64,000 nt of DNA from Streptomyces sp. NRRL B-24484 (GTDB taxonomy: Bacteria; Actinomycetota; Actinomycetes; Streptomycetales; Streptomycetaceae): contig NZ_JOAI01000011.1 of the NCBI RefSeq assembly GCF_000717715.1, forward strand, positions 1 through 64,000. Direction: 5' to 3'. Both the position numbers and the translations under genes were made by a program. Below are positions 52,232 through 61,027 of the stretch, piece by piece. The notes under the pieces were generated by a model, which did not search any database, was not told the DNA's origin, and saw only the letters and a list, made by a program, of their open reading frames with translations. Positions within the stretch are counted from its first letter, which is position 1, and each line of letters opens with the position of its first letter.

Positions 52232-52819
52232 TCAGAGATCGCCCGCGACCAGCGCGTGCAGGTGCTGGTCGTGCCGGCCGTCGGCGTGGCGGAGCGCACT
52301 GCGCATGGTGCCCTCGAAGGTGTAACCGGCCTTCTCGGCGACGCGGCAGGAGGCCGGATTGGCGGTCGAGTGGCACAGGGTCAGCCGGTGCAGGCCGAGT
52401 TCGTCCAGTGCCCAGCGCCCGGCCCGGCGCACCGCATCGACGACCAGGCCGCCGCCGCGGGCGTGCGGCAGCACCCAGTAGACGATCTCGGCGCTGCCCG
52501 CCGCCAGGTCGACGTCCTTCCAGCCGAGCAGTCCGAGGACCTCGCCGCCGGGGCGGGCCATCGCCCAGATCGCGGCCTCCTCGGCCCGCCAGCGCTCGTG
52601 CATGCGGGCGATCCGGCGCCGGGCGTCCTGAGCCGTGGGCACCGTGAGCAGGTTCCACTGCCGGATCGCGGCGTCCCGGCCGGCGGCGACCAGCGCATCG
52701 GCGTCCTCGGGGCGCCACGGCCGCAGTTCGAGCCCGACGGAGACGTCCAGCACCGGCTGGACCCCGGCGGCCATCCGGCCGGCGGGCACGGTGTCGGGCA
52801 CGGGCGGGTCGGTGATCAC
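52232..52819 (-). CDS. RimJ/RimL-type GNAT N-acetyltransferase
   Basis: From GTG 52819 (AGGA eight bases upstream) the frame gives 195 residues with LELRPWRPEDADAL, YWVLPHARGGGLVVDAVRRAGRWALDELGLHRLTL and NPASCRVAEKAGYTFEG, the full RimJ/RimL pattern. Such enzymes acetylate protein N-termini or small amines. An upstream GTG at 52834 or ATG/GTG at 52849 is possible but has no better site. Upstream partner of the GNAT at 51700-52209. Confidence 0.85.
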   Translation of the reverse strand: MITDPPVPDTVPAGRMAAGVQPVLDVSVGLELRPWRPEDADALVAAGRDAAIRQWNLLTVPTAQDARRRIARMHERWRAEEAAIWAMARPGGEVLGLLGWKDVDLAAGSAEIVYWVLPHARGGGLVVDAVRRAGRWALDELGLHRLTLCHSTANPASCRVAEKAGYTFEGTMRSALRHADGRHDQHLHALVAGDL

Positions 52820-52859
52820 CGACGCATCCTGCCACACCCGTTGCGGCACCGCGGCCGGC

Positions 52860-53072
52860 TCAGGCCGGCTCCAGGTCCGCGGGCGCGGCCTCCCACTCGA
52901 TCCCGCCGCCGAGCGGGCGGACGAAGATCCGGCGGCGCAGCAGACGCCCGGTCTCGGTGTCCCGTTCGACCAACTGGCCGGAGATGGTGCCGCAGCGGCC
53001 GTCCCGCCGGTCGCGGACCGCCCGGCCGAGATGAGGGTGGGGCGGACTGCTCACCGAGACACCCATCGCCAC
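52860..53072 (-). CDS. small conserved hypothetical protein
   Basis: The 70-residue frame from GTG 53072 (GGAGG seven bases upstream; ATG 53066 also possible) reads VAMGVSVSSPPHPHLGRAVRD and ends in GGGIEWEAAPADLEPA. It is basic, hydrophilic and without motifs. The layout resembles short proteins common in Streptomyces that may help regulators or sigma factors, but this is not certain. It sits between the GNAT pair and the divergent YrdB-like gene. Confidence 0.5.
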   Translation of the reverse strand: MAMGVSVSSPPHPHLGRAVRDRRDGRCGTISGQLVERDTETGRLLRRRIFVRPLGGGIEWEAAPADLEPA

Positions 53073-53311
53073 GCGCACACCTCCGTCCGCCGCCGGCGCG
53101 ACGCTGCGCCGAGGTCCGCGGCCGATCCTCCCCGCCACCCCGCGGGGCGGCGCCGGCCTTCACGCGATGTCCGCAAGCCCTGCCGATCATCCGCCCGCAC
53201 CCGTGCATGACGGTGTGTCACCACGTCGGCCGTACCGGGAAGGTGTGCCCGCGTGCCATGCTGGGGCTTTCGTCCGGCGGACGGCACGGACACGGGGCGG
53301 GGGAGTCGGGC

Positions 53312-53740
53312 ATGGTGCGGGAACCGCAGGGGAGACCGGCCGACGTGACGGCCGGCCTGGCCGGCCGGCCCTGGTTCGCTGCGAACGAAGTGCTCGCGTT
53401 CCTGCTGGAGTTGGCGGCCCTGGTGCTGCTCGGCCGGTGGGGCTTCGCGGAGGGCGGCGGCGCCGTCGGCCGGGTGCTGCTCGGCCTCGGGCTGCCCACG
53501 GCGGCCGCCGTCCTGTGGGGTCTGTTCGCCGCGCCCAAGGCCCGCCACCCGCTGCTCTTGCCAGGGGTGCTGGTGGTGAAGGCGCTGGTCCTCGGCGGCA
53601 GCGCAGCCGCCCTGTACGGCCTCGGCCACCCCGCCGCGGCCGGTGTCCTGGCCGCCGTGATCGTGCTGAACACCGCTCTCGCCGAGACCTTCCGCCGCCG
53701 CCCCGCCCCGGCCTCCGACGCCGACTCCACGGCCCGCTGA
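53312..53740 (+). CDS. YrdB-like DUF2568 membrane protein
   Basis: The 142-residue protein has four membrane segments: NEVLAFLLELAALVLLGRWG, VGRVLLGLGLPTAAAVLWGLF, GVLVVKALVLGGSAAALYGLG and GVLAAVIVLNTAL, in the DUF2568 (YrdB) layout, with APKARHPL between the second and third. Its function is unknown. ATG 53312 follows GGGGGAG. It is a single gene. Confidence 0.8.
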   Translation: MVREPQGRPADVTAGLAGRPWFAANEVLAFLLELAALVLLGRWGFAEGGGAVGRVLLGLGLPTAAAVLWGLFAAPKARHPLLLPGVLVVKALVLGGSAAALYGLGHPAAAGVLAAVIVLNTALAETFRRRPAPASDADSTAR

Positions 53741-53969
53741 TCACGGGGATGTGATCCGCCGGACGGCCGCCGCGCACGCCCGGGGTGACCGCACGGGTCC
53801 CCCCGCGCCGCGCCGATGCCGCGCCTCCTGGGGCTGGCCCCACCCCGCATCCGGGGGAGTACGGGGTGCCATGGAGTCGCCGCACGGGGCAGCCTGAGGG
53901 GGCGGCAGGTGTACGACCTTTCCGTGCCGCCAGGTACTGGACCGTTCCGAACCGACGGGAGCCCTCGCC

Positions 53970-55319
53970 ATGACCCTGAGTACTTCGCCCGCCCGCCCGT
54001 CCGCCGCGCCGGCGGCCACCACGGCCCGCCGGCCCCTGCTGCGGGCCGCCGCGCTCGTCGTGCTGACCGCCACCGCCGGCGCGGCCGCCCTCGGTCCGGC
54101 CGCCGCGGCCGACGCACCCGGCCCACCGGCCCGCGCACGACTGGTGCTGCCCGCGCCGAGCGGCCCGTACCCGGTCGGCACCGTGTCGCTGCACCTGGTC
54201 GACCCGGCCAGGACGGATCCGTGGACCGGGTCCGGCCCGCGCGAGGTGATGGCGACCGTCCGCTACCCGGCCCGGGACACCGGGCCGTACCCGACCGCCC
54301 CGCAGCTGCCCGCCGCGGCCGCCGCCGTCTTCGAGACGATGTACCGCAACGGCGTCGGCCTGCCGATGGACCGGGTGGCCTGGGCGCGGACCCGCACCCA
54401 CGCGCACGAGGGCGCCCCCGTGGAGCTCCGCGGCGGGCGGCGTCCGGTGGTGCTGTACTCGCCCGGCGGCGGCGACCCCGCCGCCTTCGGCACCACCCTG
54501 GTCGACGACCTCGCCTCGCGCGGGTACGTCGTGGTGACGGTCGACCACACCTACGAGGCGCCGGCCGTCGAGTTCCCCGGCGGACGGGTGGCGGCGAGCC
54601 GGATGGACGCCGAGATCGCCGCCGTCCAGGACCCGGACCCGGCGAAGGCGGAGGCGAAGCTCACCGCGCTGCTGCGCAAGCTCGTCGACGTCCGGGTCGC
54701 CGACACCCGCCTCGTGCTGGACGGGGTCGGCGAACTCGCCGCCGGCCGCAACCCCGACGCCGAGCACCGGCCGCTGCCGCAGGGCCTCGGCGCGGTGCTC
54801 GACCCGGGCCGCACCGGCATGTTCGGCCAGTCGGCCGGCGGCTTCACCGCCCTGCAGGCGATGCACGACGACCCCCGGATCCGGGCCGGCGAGAACCTGG
54901 ACGGCGTCCTCGGCTACGTCGGGGACGACCACGACCCGGCGAACCCCTCCACCGTCGCCACCGACGGACTCGACCGGCCCTTCCTGCTGATGGGCAGCGA
55001 GGGCGACGACCACCGCAGCAACCCGTCCTGGGGTGCGCTCTGGCAGCACAGCACCGGCTGGCACCGCGACCTCACCCTGACCGGCGCGGCGCACGGCAGC
55101 TACACCGACCTGGAGGCGATGGTGCCGCAGCTCGCCCGGCAGCTGGACCTGCCGCCCGGCACCGCCGCCGACCTGATCGGCACGGTCGACCCCGAACGGG
55201 CCGTCGCCGCCGCGCGGGCCTGCACCGCCGCCTTCTTCGACCGGACCCTGCGCCACCGGGACGGCGGGCTGCTCGACCGGCCCACCGAGCGCTTCCCCGA
55301 GCTGCGCCGGGTGGACTGA
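53970..55319 (+). CDS. secreted alpha/beta-hydrolase (platelet-activating-factor acetylhydrolase-like)
   Basis: The 449-residue precursor has a long signal peptide (RRPLLRAAALVVLTATAGAAAL, cleavage predicted near residue 47). The mature enzyme contains VVLYSPGGG (oxyanion strand), VVTVDHTYEA, and the nucleophile elbow TGMFGQSAGGF with Ser288 in GxSxG. A late AAHGSYTD supplies the His. This matches PAF-acetylhydrolase-like and streptomycete lipase/esterase families. It would hydrolyse short-chain lipid esters outside the cell. Confidence 0.85.
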   Translation: MTLSTSPARPSAAPAATTARRPLLRAAALVVLTATAGAAALGPAAAADAPGPPARARLVLPAPSGPYPVGTVSLHLVDPARTDPWTGSGPREVMATVRYPARDTGPYPTAPQLPAAAAAVFETMYRNGVGLPMDRVAWARTRTHAHEGAPVELRGGRRPVVLYSPGGGDPAAFGTTLVDDLASRGYVVVTVDHTYEAPAVEFPGGRVAASRMDAEIAAVQDPDPAKAEAKLTALLRKLVDVRVADTRLVLDGVGELAAGRNPDAEHRPLPQGLGAVLDPGRTGMFGQSAGGFTALQAMHDDPRIRAGENLDGVLGYVGDDHDPANPSTVATDGLDRPFLLMGSEGDDHRSNPSWGALWQHSTGWHRDLTLTGAAHGSYTDLEAMVPQLARQLDLPPGTAADLIGTVDPERAVAAARACTAAFFDRTLRHRDGGLLDRPTERFPELRRVD

Positions 55320-55373
55320 TCCGCGCCCGGAGAAAATGCCCGCCGCCCGCTTCCTCGGGATGCTAGCTTGAAA

Positions 55374-55388
55374 CCTAGAGATCCTAGG
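55374..55388. promoter_or_regulatory. CCTAG-n5-CTAGG operator candidate
   Basis: CCTAG-agatc-CTAGG is an inverted repeat just upstream of the TetR-type gene and overlaps its GGAGGG leader. CTAG is rare in this GC-rich sequence. The site is well placed for autoregulation of the TetR-hydrolase operon. Confidence 0.5.
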
Positions 55389-55403
55389 GAGGGTGGCCGG
55401 GCC

Positions 55404-55991
55404 ATGGCACGTGCGGGAATCACCGCGGCGAAGCTCACCGAGGCGGCCGCGGAGATGGCCGACGAGGTCGGACTCGACCGCGTCACCGTCTCCGCGCTCG
55501 CCCGGCACTTCGGCGTCAAGGACGCCAGCCTCTACTCCCACGTCACGAACCTGCGGGAGCTGCGCGTCCGGATCGCGATGCTCGGCGGCGCGGAGATGAC
55601 CGAACGCATCGCCGCCGCCGTGGCCGGCCGGGCCGGCAGGGACGCCCTGGTCGCCTTCGCCGACGCCTACCGGCAGTTCGCCCTCGCCCACCCGGGCCGC
55701 TACGCCGCCACCCAACTGCAGTTCACCCCCGAGGAGATCACCGACTCGGCCGTCGTCCGCCGCAGCGCCGAGCTCACCTACGGCATGCTCCGCGCCTACG
55801 GCCTCGCCGAGCCCGACCTCACCGACGCCGCCCGGCTGCTGCGCGCCGCCTTCCACGGCTACGTCCACCTCGAACTCGGCGGCGGCTTCGGCCACCCCCG
55901 CACCGTCCAGGAATCCTGGGACCGCTCGCTCGACGCCCTCCACGTCCTGCTCGAGAACTGGCCCGCCCGACCCGACCGGAGCCCCCGATGA
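55404..55991 (+). CDS. TetR-family transcriptional regulator
   Basis: The 195-residue protein has the TetR HTH AKLTEAAAEMADEVGLDRVTVSALARHFGVKDASLYSHV, with the WHG-type C-terminal ligand domain (LRAAFHGYVHLELGGGFGH). Such proteins repress genes for hydrolases or exporters until a ligand binds. It is coupled by ATGA to the hydrolase gene downstream. ATG 55404 is used; an upstream in-frame start at 55368 lies inside the operator. Confidence 0.9.
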   Translation: MARAGITAAKLTEAAAEMADEVGLDRVTVSALARHFGVKDASLYSHVTNLRELRVRIAMLGGAEMTERIAAAVAGRAGRDALVAFADAYRQFALAHPGRYAATQLQFTPEEITDSAVVRRSAELTYGMLRAYGLAEPDLTDAARLLRAAFHGYVHLELGGGFGHPRTVQESWDRSLDALHVLLENWPARPDRSPR

Positions 55992-56866
55992 CCACCGCCA
56001 CCACCGTCCGCACGGGCACCCTCGCCGTCCCCGGCGCCACCCTCCACCACGAGGTCCGCGGCAGCGGCCCGTTCCTGCTGCTCGTCCCCGGCGGCGCCGG
56101 CGACGCCGGGATGTACGCGGGCATGCACGCCGCCCTCACCGCCCGCTACACCGTCGTCTCCTACGACCCGCGCGGCCTCTCCCGCAGCCCCCTCGACGGA
56201 CCGCTCACCGACCAGCGGGTGGACGTCTGGAGCGACGACGCCCGCCGCCTCATCGAACACCTCTCGCCCGACGGCACGGCCGACGTGCTCGGCTGCAGCT
56301 CGGGCGCGATCGTCGCCGTCGACCTGCTCGCCCGGCACCCCGACCGGGTGCGCCGCGTCGTCGCCCACGAGCCGCCCCTGCTGGAACTCCTCGACGACCC
56401 GGCCCCGCACAGGGCGTTCTTCGCCGACGTCCGCGACACCCACCGGACGGAGGGCATCGCCGCCGCCATGGCCCGCTTCAGCGAGGGCCTCGGGGGCGCA
56501 CGGCCCGCGGACGACCCCGGGCGGACGGCGGAGGCCGTCGCCGAGGAGGCCACCGAACTGCCGCCGGAGATCCAGGAGATGGCGCCGCGCATGCACGCCA
56601 ACCTGCCCGTCTTCCTCGACCGGATGCTCCACCCCTTCGCCACCACCCCGCCCGACCTGGCCGCGCTGCGCCCGGTCGCCGACCGGCTCGTGCCCGCCGC
56701 GGGACGCGACTCGCGCCACCAACTCCCGCTGTACGGGCCCGCCTCCCGCCTCGCCGCCCTCCTCCACCGCGAGCTCGCCGAGTTCCCCGGCGGCCACCTC
56801 GGCGCCGTCGAACAGCCCACCGCCTTCGCCCGCCGACTCCTCGCCCTCCTCGCCCCGGCGGACTGA
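55988..56866 (+). CDS. alpha/beta-hydrolase
   Basis: The 292-residue protein has LLLVPGGAGDAGMY (oxyanion hole), the nucleophile motif VLGCSSGAIVAV with Ser104 in GxSxG, and a C-terminal FPGGHLGAVEQP supplying the catalytic His. No signal peptide is present, so it acts in the cytoplasm. It overlaps the TetR gene by four bases; the substrate is probably the regulator's inducer. Confidence 0.85.
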   Translation: MTTATTVRTGTLAVPGATLHHEVRGSGPFLLLVPGGAGDAGMYAGMHAALTARYTVVSYDPRGLSRSPLDGPLTDQRVDVWSDDARRLIEHLSPDGTADVLGCSSGAIVAVDLLARHPDRVRRVVAHEPPLLELLDDPAPHRAFFADVRDTHRTEGIAAAMARFSEGLGGARPADDPGRTAEAVAEEATELPPEIQEMAPRMHANLPVFLDRMLHPFATTPPDLAALRPVADRLVPAAGRDSRHQLPLYGPASRLAALLHRELAEFPGGHLGAVEQPTAFARRLLALLAPAD

Positions 56867-56899
56867 ACCCGGCGCCCGTGCCGGCCCGGCGGGCCGAAC

Positions 56900-58246
56900 T
56901 CAACGCCCGCGCCGGGCCGACCGGACCGGCGGACCCGGGACCGGCCCCGCCGGTGCCGGGTCCCGATCCCGGACCGGGAGCTCCCGCCCCAGCCGGGCTA
57001 GCGGCGACAGCACCATCACCACCGGCGACAGCAGCATGCCCGCGGCCGCCAGCAGGAGACCGCCGCGCAGCCCGCACTCCTCCGCGAGGACACCGCCGAG
57101 CAGCGAACCGAGCGGGGCCGACCCCATGCCGACGAAGGTGATCATCGCGGCCGCGCGGCCCTGCATCCCGTCCGGAGTGACGGACTGCCGGACGGCCATG
57201 ACCGTGACCGACACCAACTGGCCCCCGCACCCGAACACGAAGCCGGCCGCGAGGAGCACCGGCACGGTCACCGCGGCGGAGCCGTGCAGCGCGGGCACGC
57301 ACAGGAACGCGCCGTCGCCGAGGACCGCCGCGCACAGGAGCACCCTGCCGTGGCCGAACCGGCGCGGCAGCCGGGAGGCCAGCAGCGAGCCCAGCAGCGC
57401 GCCCGGCCCGGCGGCCGCGAGCGCACAGCCGACGGCCAGTCCCGGCAGGTGCAACACCCTTGGCAGGAACAGCAGGTAGACGGTCATCGTGGCCGCGAAG
57501 GAGAACTGGAAGGCGGCCGAGGCCAGGCACACCGCCCGCAGCACGGCGTCACGGGCGACGAAACGCACGCCCTCGACGATCCGCCGCCGGACCCGCGGCG
57601 GGCCCGCGGCGCGCTCCGGGACGGACTCGGCGCGGCGGATCCGCCGGATCGACAGGAACGACAGCGTGAAGAACAGTGCGCCGAAGGCGGCGGCGAACGA
57701 CGCCGACAGCAGCGACACCAGCGCACCACCGAGCGCCGGGCCGCCGATCTGCGCCGCGGACCGGCTGCCCTCCAGCGCGCTGTTGCCCTGCACCAGCCGG
57801 TCGCGTGCCACCAGCCGTACCAGGGACGCCTGGTACGCCACGTCGAAGAACACGGACAGCGCCCCGACGGCGAAGGCGAGCACCAGCAGCGCGGGCAGCC
57901 CGAGCCGGCCGACCGGGCCCGCCACGGCCACGGCGCCCATGGCCACGGCCCGACCGGCGTCCGCGAGCACCATCGTCGTACGGGTCCGCCACCCGTCCAC
58001 CCACGCGCCCGCGAAGAGCGAGAGCAGCAGCGCCGGCGCCTGTCCCACGGCGCGCAGCACGCCCACCTCGCCGGCTCCCGCGTCGAGCATCAGCACGGCC
58101 ACCAGCGGCAGCACCACCAGGCCCGTGTGCTCGCCGAGTTGGGAGACGGTCTGGCCGATCCACAGCCTGCGGAAGTCGGCGTCCCGCCACAGGCCCGACG
58201 GAACCCGCCGACCGGCGTCGGACATGGAGGAGAACACGAACGGCAC
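56900..58246 (-). CDS. MFS exporter
   Basis: The 448-residue protein begins near LWRDADFRRLWIGQTVSQLGEHTGL, the N-terminus of drug/enterobactin-type MFS exporters, and has about twelve membrane segments, with the A-like motif FAGAWVDGWRTRTTM and a cytoplasmic loop SIRRIRRAESVPERA in the middle. GTG 58246 is preferred because GGGGGAT lies upstream; ATG 58225 is an alternative without a ribosome-binding site. It probably exports a siderophore or drug. Confidence 0.8.
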   Translation of the reverse strand: MPFVFSSMSDAGRRVPSGLWRDADFRRLWIGQTVSQLGEHTGLVVLPLVAVLMLDAGAGEVGVLRAVGQAPALLLSLFAGAWVDGWRTRTTMVLADAGRAVAMGAVAVAGPVGRLGLPALLVLAFAVGALSVFFDVAYQASLVRLVARDRLVQGNSALEGSRSAAQIGGPALGGALVSLLSASFAAAFGALFFTLSFLSIRRIRRAESVPERAAGPPRVRRRIVEGVRFVARDAVLRAVCLASAAFQFSFAATMTVYLLFLPRVLHLPGLAVGCALAAAGPGALLGSLLASRLPRRFGHGRVLLCAAVLGDGAFLCVPALHGSAAVTVPVLLAAGFVFGCGGQLVSVTVMAVRQSVTPDGMQGRAAAMITFVGMGSAPLGSLLGGVLAEECGLRGGLLLAAAGMLLSPVVMVLSPLARLGRELPVRDRDPAPAGPVPGPPVRSARRGR

Positions 58247-58731
58247 GGAGATCCCCCGGCTTGCCGACGACAGGGCCAGGCACCGGACGCACACCAGCAC
58301 GCCGACGGCTCGGGCAGGGAAGGAATCGCTGCGCCGCACCATCGAGGGCGGCACGCGACGACGGGCCGCGCACGGCCCCCGACGTCAACGTGAGCCGGGC
58401 ACACCGGGCATGTCCCACCGCCACGCGGACGACGCGTCGTGTCCGAACCCTAGCCGCCGCCGGGCCGCCACGGAAGGCGGCCGCACAGCACCCGCCCCCA
58501 CATCCGCGCGCCCGATCCCTGGTGGACGGACGGGACGCCCCTCCCCGTGCCTGGAGACCTTCCCGGTCTTCCGGACCGACCCGAGGAGGGGGAGTTCGAC
58601 CACCGGCTCCTCCGGCCGGGCACCGGAGAGGTGCTGGTGGCCGGCGCCGAGCCGACGGTGGAGCCGTCCGGGGACGGGCCGCACTGCGACGGGCAGCGCA
58701 CCGGGACCGTCCCGCAGTAGCGTTGCTCCGC
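58247..58731. other. intergenic region with a possible gene remnant
   Basis: This 485-base region lies between the leftward MFS gene and the rightward kinase gene. Its left part must hold the MFS promoter. The right part (58454-58720) has one open frame with coding-like third positions but no good start; it is listed separately. Nothing else is seen. Confidence 0.4.
58454..58720 (+). pseudogene. possible C-terminal gene remnant
   Basis: An open frame bounded by TAG codons at 58451 and 58718 reads RPHIRAPDPWWTDG and later EEGEFDHRLLRPGTGEVLVA. The composition is protein-like and third positions are GC-rich. The only start codon is a GTG at 58547, which would give 57 residues and has no ribosome-binding site. 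It may be the tail of a deleted gene. The family is not recognised. Confidence 0.3.
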
Positions 58732-59649
58732 ATGACGCACACCGAGACCGAGATCACCGCCGAGCTGGTCGGGCACCTGATCCGTGATCAGCACCCCGAC
58801 CTCGCCGACCGACCGGTCAGGCTCGGTGCGCGCGGCTGGGACAACCAGCTCTGGCGGCTCGGCGAGGACCTCGCCGTCCGACTGCCGTGGGCGACCGAGT
58901 CCGCCGACGAGCTGCTCCGCAAGGAGTACGCCTGGCTGCCCGCGCTCGCCCCGCACCTGCCGCTCCCGACACCCGTCCCGCAGCGCCTCGGTGCGCCGTC
59001 CGAGCGGTTCCCGCGGCCCTGGCTCGTCACCACCTGGGTGCCCGGGACACCGGCGGACCGTGCGCCCGTCACGCGCGGTGCGGAGGCGGCGGACGCACTG
59101 GCCGCCTTCCTGACCGCCCTCCACCGGCCGGCGCCCGCGGACGCCCCGGCCGGCCGCGACCGGGGCGGGCCGCTCACCGACCGCCTCGGCCACTTCGAGG
59201 GCGGCCTCGCCGAGACCGTCCGGCTCGGACTGGTCGACGACCCGGACGCCGTCCGGGCGGTCTGGGCGGACGCCGTCGCCGCACCCGCGTGGACGGGCCC
59301 CGCCCGGTGGATCCACGGCGACCTGCACGCGGCCAACGTCCTCACCGACGACGGCACCCTCTGCGGCGTCATCGACTTCGGCGACCTCTGCGCGGGCGAC
59401 CCGGCCTGTGACCTCGCCGCCGCCTGGACCCTGCTGCCCGACGGCACCCTCGACCGCTTCCACCGCGCCTACCGGCCCGCCGCGGACCCGGCGACCCGGC
59501 GCCGCGCCCGCGGCTGGGCGCTGCTGCGTGCCTTCGGCGGCCTCCTCATCGGCGAGGCCGGCCTCCGGGGCGGCCCCGGAGGCAAGCCCACCTGGGGCCC
59601 GCCCGCGCACGCCGCCCTGCGCCGCCTCCTCGCAACGGCCCGTCCGTGA
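58732..59649 (+). CDS. aminoglycoside phosphotransferase (APH)-fold kinase
   Basis: The 305-residue protein has the APH/choline-kinase catalytic motifs: WIHGDLHAANVLTDDG (catalytic Asp and Asn) and GVIDFGDLCAGDPACDLA (metal Asp), with an N-lobe KEYAWLPALAP for ATP. Such kinases modify antibiotics, sugars or lipids. ATG 58732 starts it. It overlaps the next kinase gene by GTGA, so the pair is cotranslated. Confidence 0.88.
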   Translation: MTHTETEITAELVGHLIRDQHPDLADRPVRLGARGWDNQLWRLGEDLAVRLPWATESADELLRKEYAWLPALAPHLPLPTPVPQRLGAPSERFPRPWLVTTWVPGTPADRAPVTRGAEAADALAAFLTALHRPAPADAPAGRDRGGPLTDRLGHFEGGLAETVRLGLVDDPDAVRAVWADAVAAPAWTGPARWIHGDLHAANVLTDDGTLCGVIDFGDLCAGDPACDLAAAWTLLPDGTLDRFHRAYRPAADPATRRRARGWALLRAFGGLLIGEAGLRGGPGGKPTWGPPAHAALRRLLATARP

Positions 59650-60560
59650 TCCCGCCGACGGCACGCTCCGCCACCCCGATGGCCGGACGGTGGAACACTC
59701 ACGGGATCGACCTCGCCGCCGACACCGTCACCAAGACCTTCCCGCCCGGTGACGGCCACCGGCACGTCCGGGAGTGGCGGGCGCTCGAACTCCTCGCCGT
59801 CCACGCACCCGGACTCGCCCCCACCCCGCTGCACGTGGACTCCGGGCCGGGCGGCCCACGCATCGTGATGTCCCGACTCCCCGGCCGACCGCTGCGCGGT
59901 ACGGTGCTCGACGCCCGCCGGACAGCGGCCCTCGCCGAGGCCGTGGCCGAGCTCCACCACTGCGTCCCCGCCGAGCAGTTGGCGCAGGTACCGGTGCGCC
60001 CCGGACGCCCGGCCGAACTCCTGACCCGCATCCGCACCTGGCAGGCGGCCGGGCTGCCGGCGCACGCGTCCCCCGCCGTGGCGGCGGCCCTGCGCGCCGG
60101 CTCGGCCTGGCTCGACACCTCGGACCTGAGCGACACCCCGGACCCGCTGGGCACCCCGGACCCGCTGGACACCCCGGACCCGGAGGGGGAGCAGCAGCCC
60201 GACCGGCCGCCCGCGGTGTTCGGCCCCGGTGACGGCAACCTCGCGAACTACCTCTGGGACGGCACCCGGGTACGGGCCGTCGACTTCGAGGAGTCCGGAC
60301 GCAGCGACCGCGCCCACGAACTCGCCGAGATCACCGAGCACGTCTCGGCCTGGCTGGACGGCGGCCTGGACGTGCCCGTCTTCCTCAGCCACTTCGACCT
60401 GGCACCGGCCGAGGCCGCCCGACTGGCCGACTGCCGCCGACTGCTCGCCCTGGTGTGGCTCCTGATGCTGGCCATGGACGACCCGGACCACCCCCGCAAC
60501 CCGCCCGGCACCGCGGAACGCCAGTCCCACCGCCTCCGCACCCTCCTCGACCGGCCCTGA
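59646..60560 (+). CDS. second APH-fold kinase-like protein
   Basis: The 304-residue protein follows the first kinase directly. It has a divergent catalytic loop, FGPGDGNLANYLWDG, in which the usual His-Gly-Asp is replaced by Pro-Gly-Asp while the Asp and Asn are kept, then VRAVDFEESGRSDRAHEL. An insert in the middle repeats the unit DTPDPL/GTPDPL three times (18-base direct repeats). It may still be active, but the substrate likely differs from its partner's. GTG 59646 overlaps the upstream stop. Confidence 0.75.
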   Translation: MIPPTARSATPMAGRWNTHGIDLAADTVTKTFPPGDGHRHVREWRALELLAVHAPGLAPTPLHVDSGPGGPRIVMSRLPGRPLRGTVLDARRTAALAEAVAELHHCVPAEQLAQVPVRPGRPAELLTRIRTWQAAGLPAHASPAVAAALRAGSAWLDTSDLSDTPDPLGTPDPLDTPDPEGEQQPDRPPAVFGPGDGNLANYLWDGTRVRAVDFEESGRSDRAHELAEITEHVSAWLDGGLDVPVFLSHFDLAPAEAARLADCRRLLALVWLLMLAMDDPDHPRNPPGTAERQSHRLRTLLDRP

Positions 60561-60581
60561 CGACGGCTGCTCCCACGGCGA

Positions 60582-60921
60582 CTACGCGGGTGGTGCGCCC
60601 TGCAGGAGCCGAAAGGAGGCCCAGTCGTCGTCGCCGAGCACGCGCGCGCCGAGGGCTTCCGCGAGCACTTCGGCGGCCTCCGTGCTCCGGTCACCGAAGT
60701 AGCCCCTGATGTCGACCAGTCCGTGCCGCCAGGAGAAGACCGCCGTCTCCCCGGGCACCGAGTAGGTCTTCTGGAAGCCGATGTCCTTCCACCTCCAGGG
60801 GCCCGCGCTCCTCGATCAGCGGGCACCGGGCGGCCACCTCCTCCCACTCCCCGACATCGATCTGGTCCTCGTGGCTCAGGGTCCGGTCCTGTGCGCGGCT
60901 GATGTGGAAGTCGTGGCCCAT
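60582..60921 (-). pseudogene. small conserved gene with a frameshift
   Basis: From ATG 60921 the frame reads MGHDFHISRAQDRTLSHEDQ and then VAARCPLIEERGP. Near the GGGG run at 60798-60801 the reading must shift by one base to continue as WRWKDIGFQKTYSVPGE, AVFSWRHGLVDIRGYFGDRS, and LLQGAPPA, ending with TAG at 60584-60582. Total length is 340 bases, one too many for one frame. Without the shift, the frame ends early at 60691. This is a recent disruption or a sequencing error in a gene of about 112 residues. Function unknown. Confidence 0.65.
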
Positions 60922-61027
60922 GTCGTCCCTCGCGGTCGGGCCGCGGAACCGTCGAGCGGCGGTGCGACCCAGTGTGGCGCGGGCGGTCCGCCGCACGGCG
61001 GCCGGCTCGACAGCCCTGCCGGTCGGC

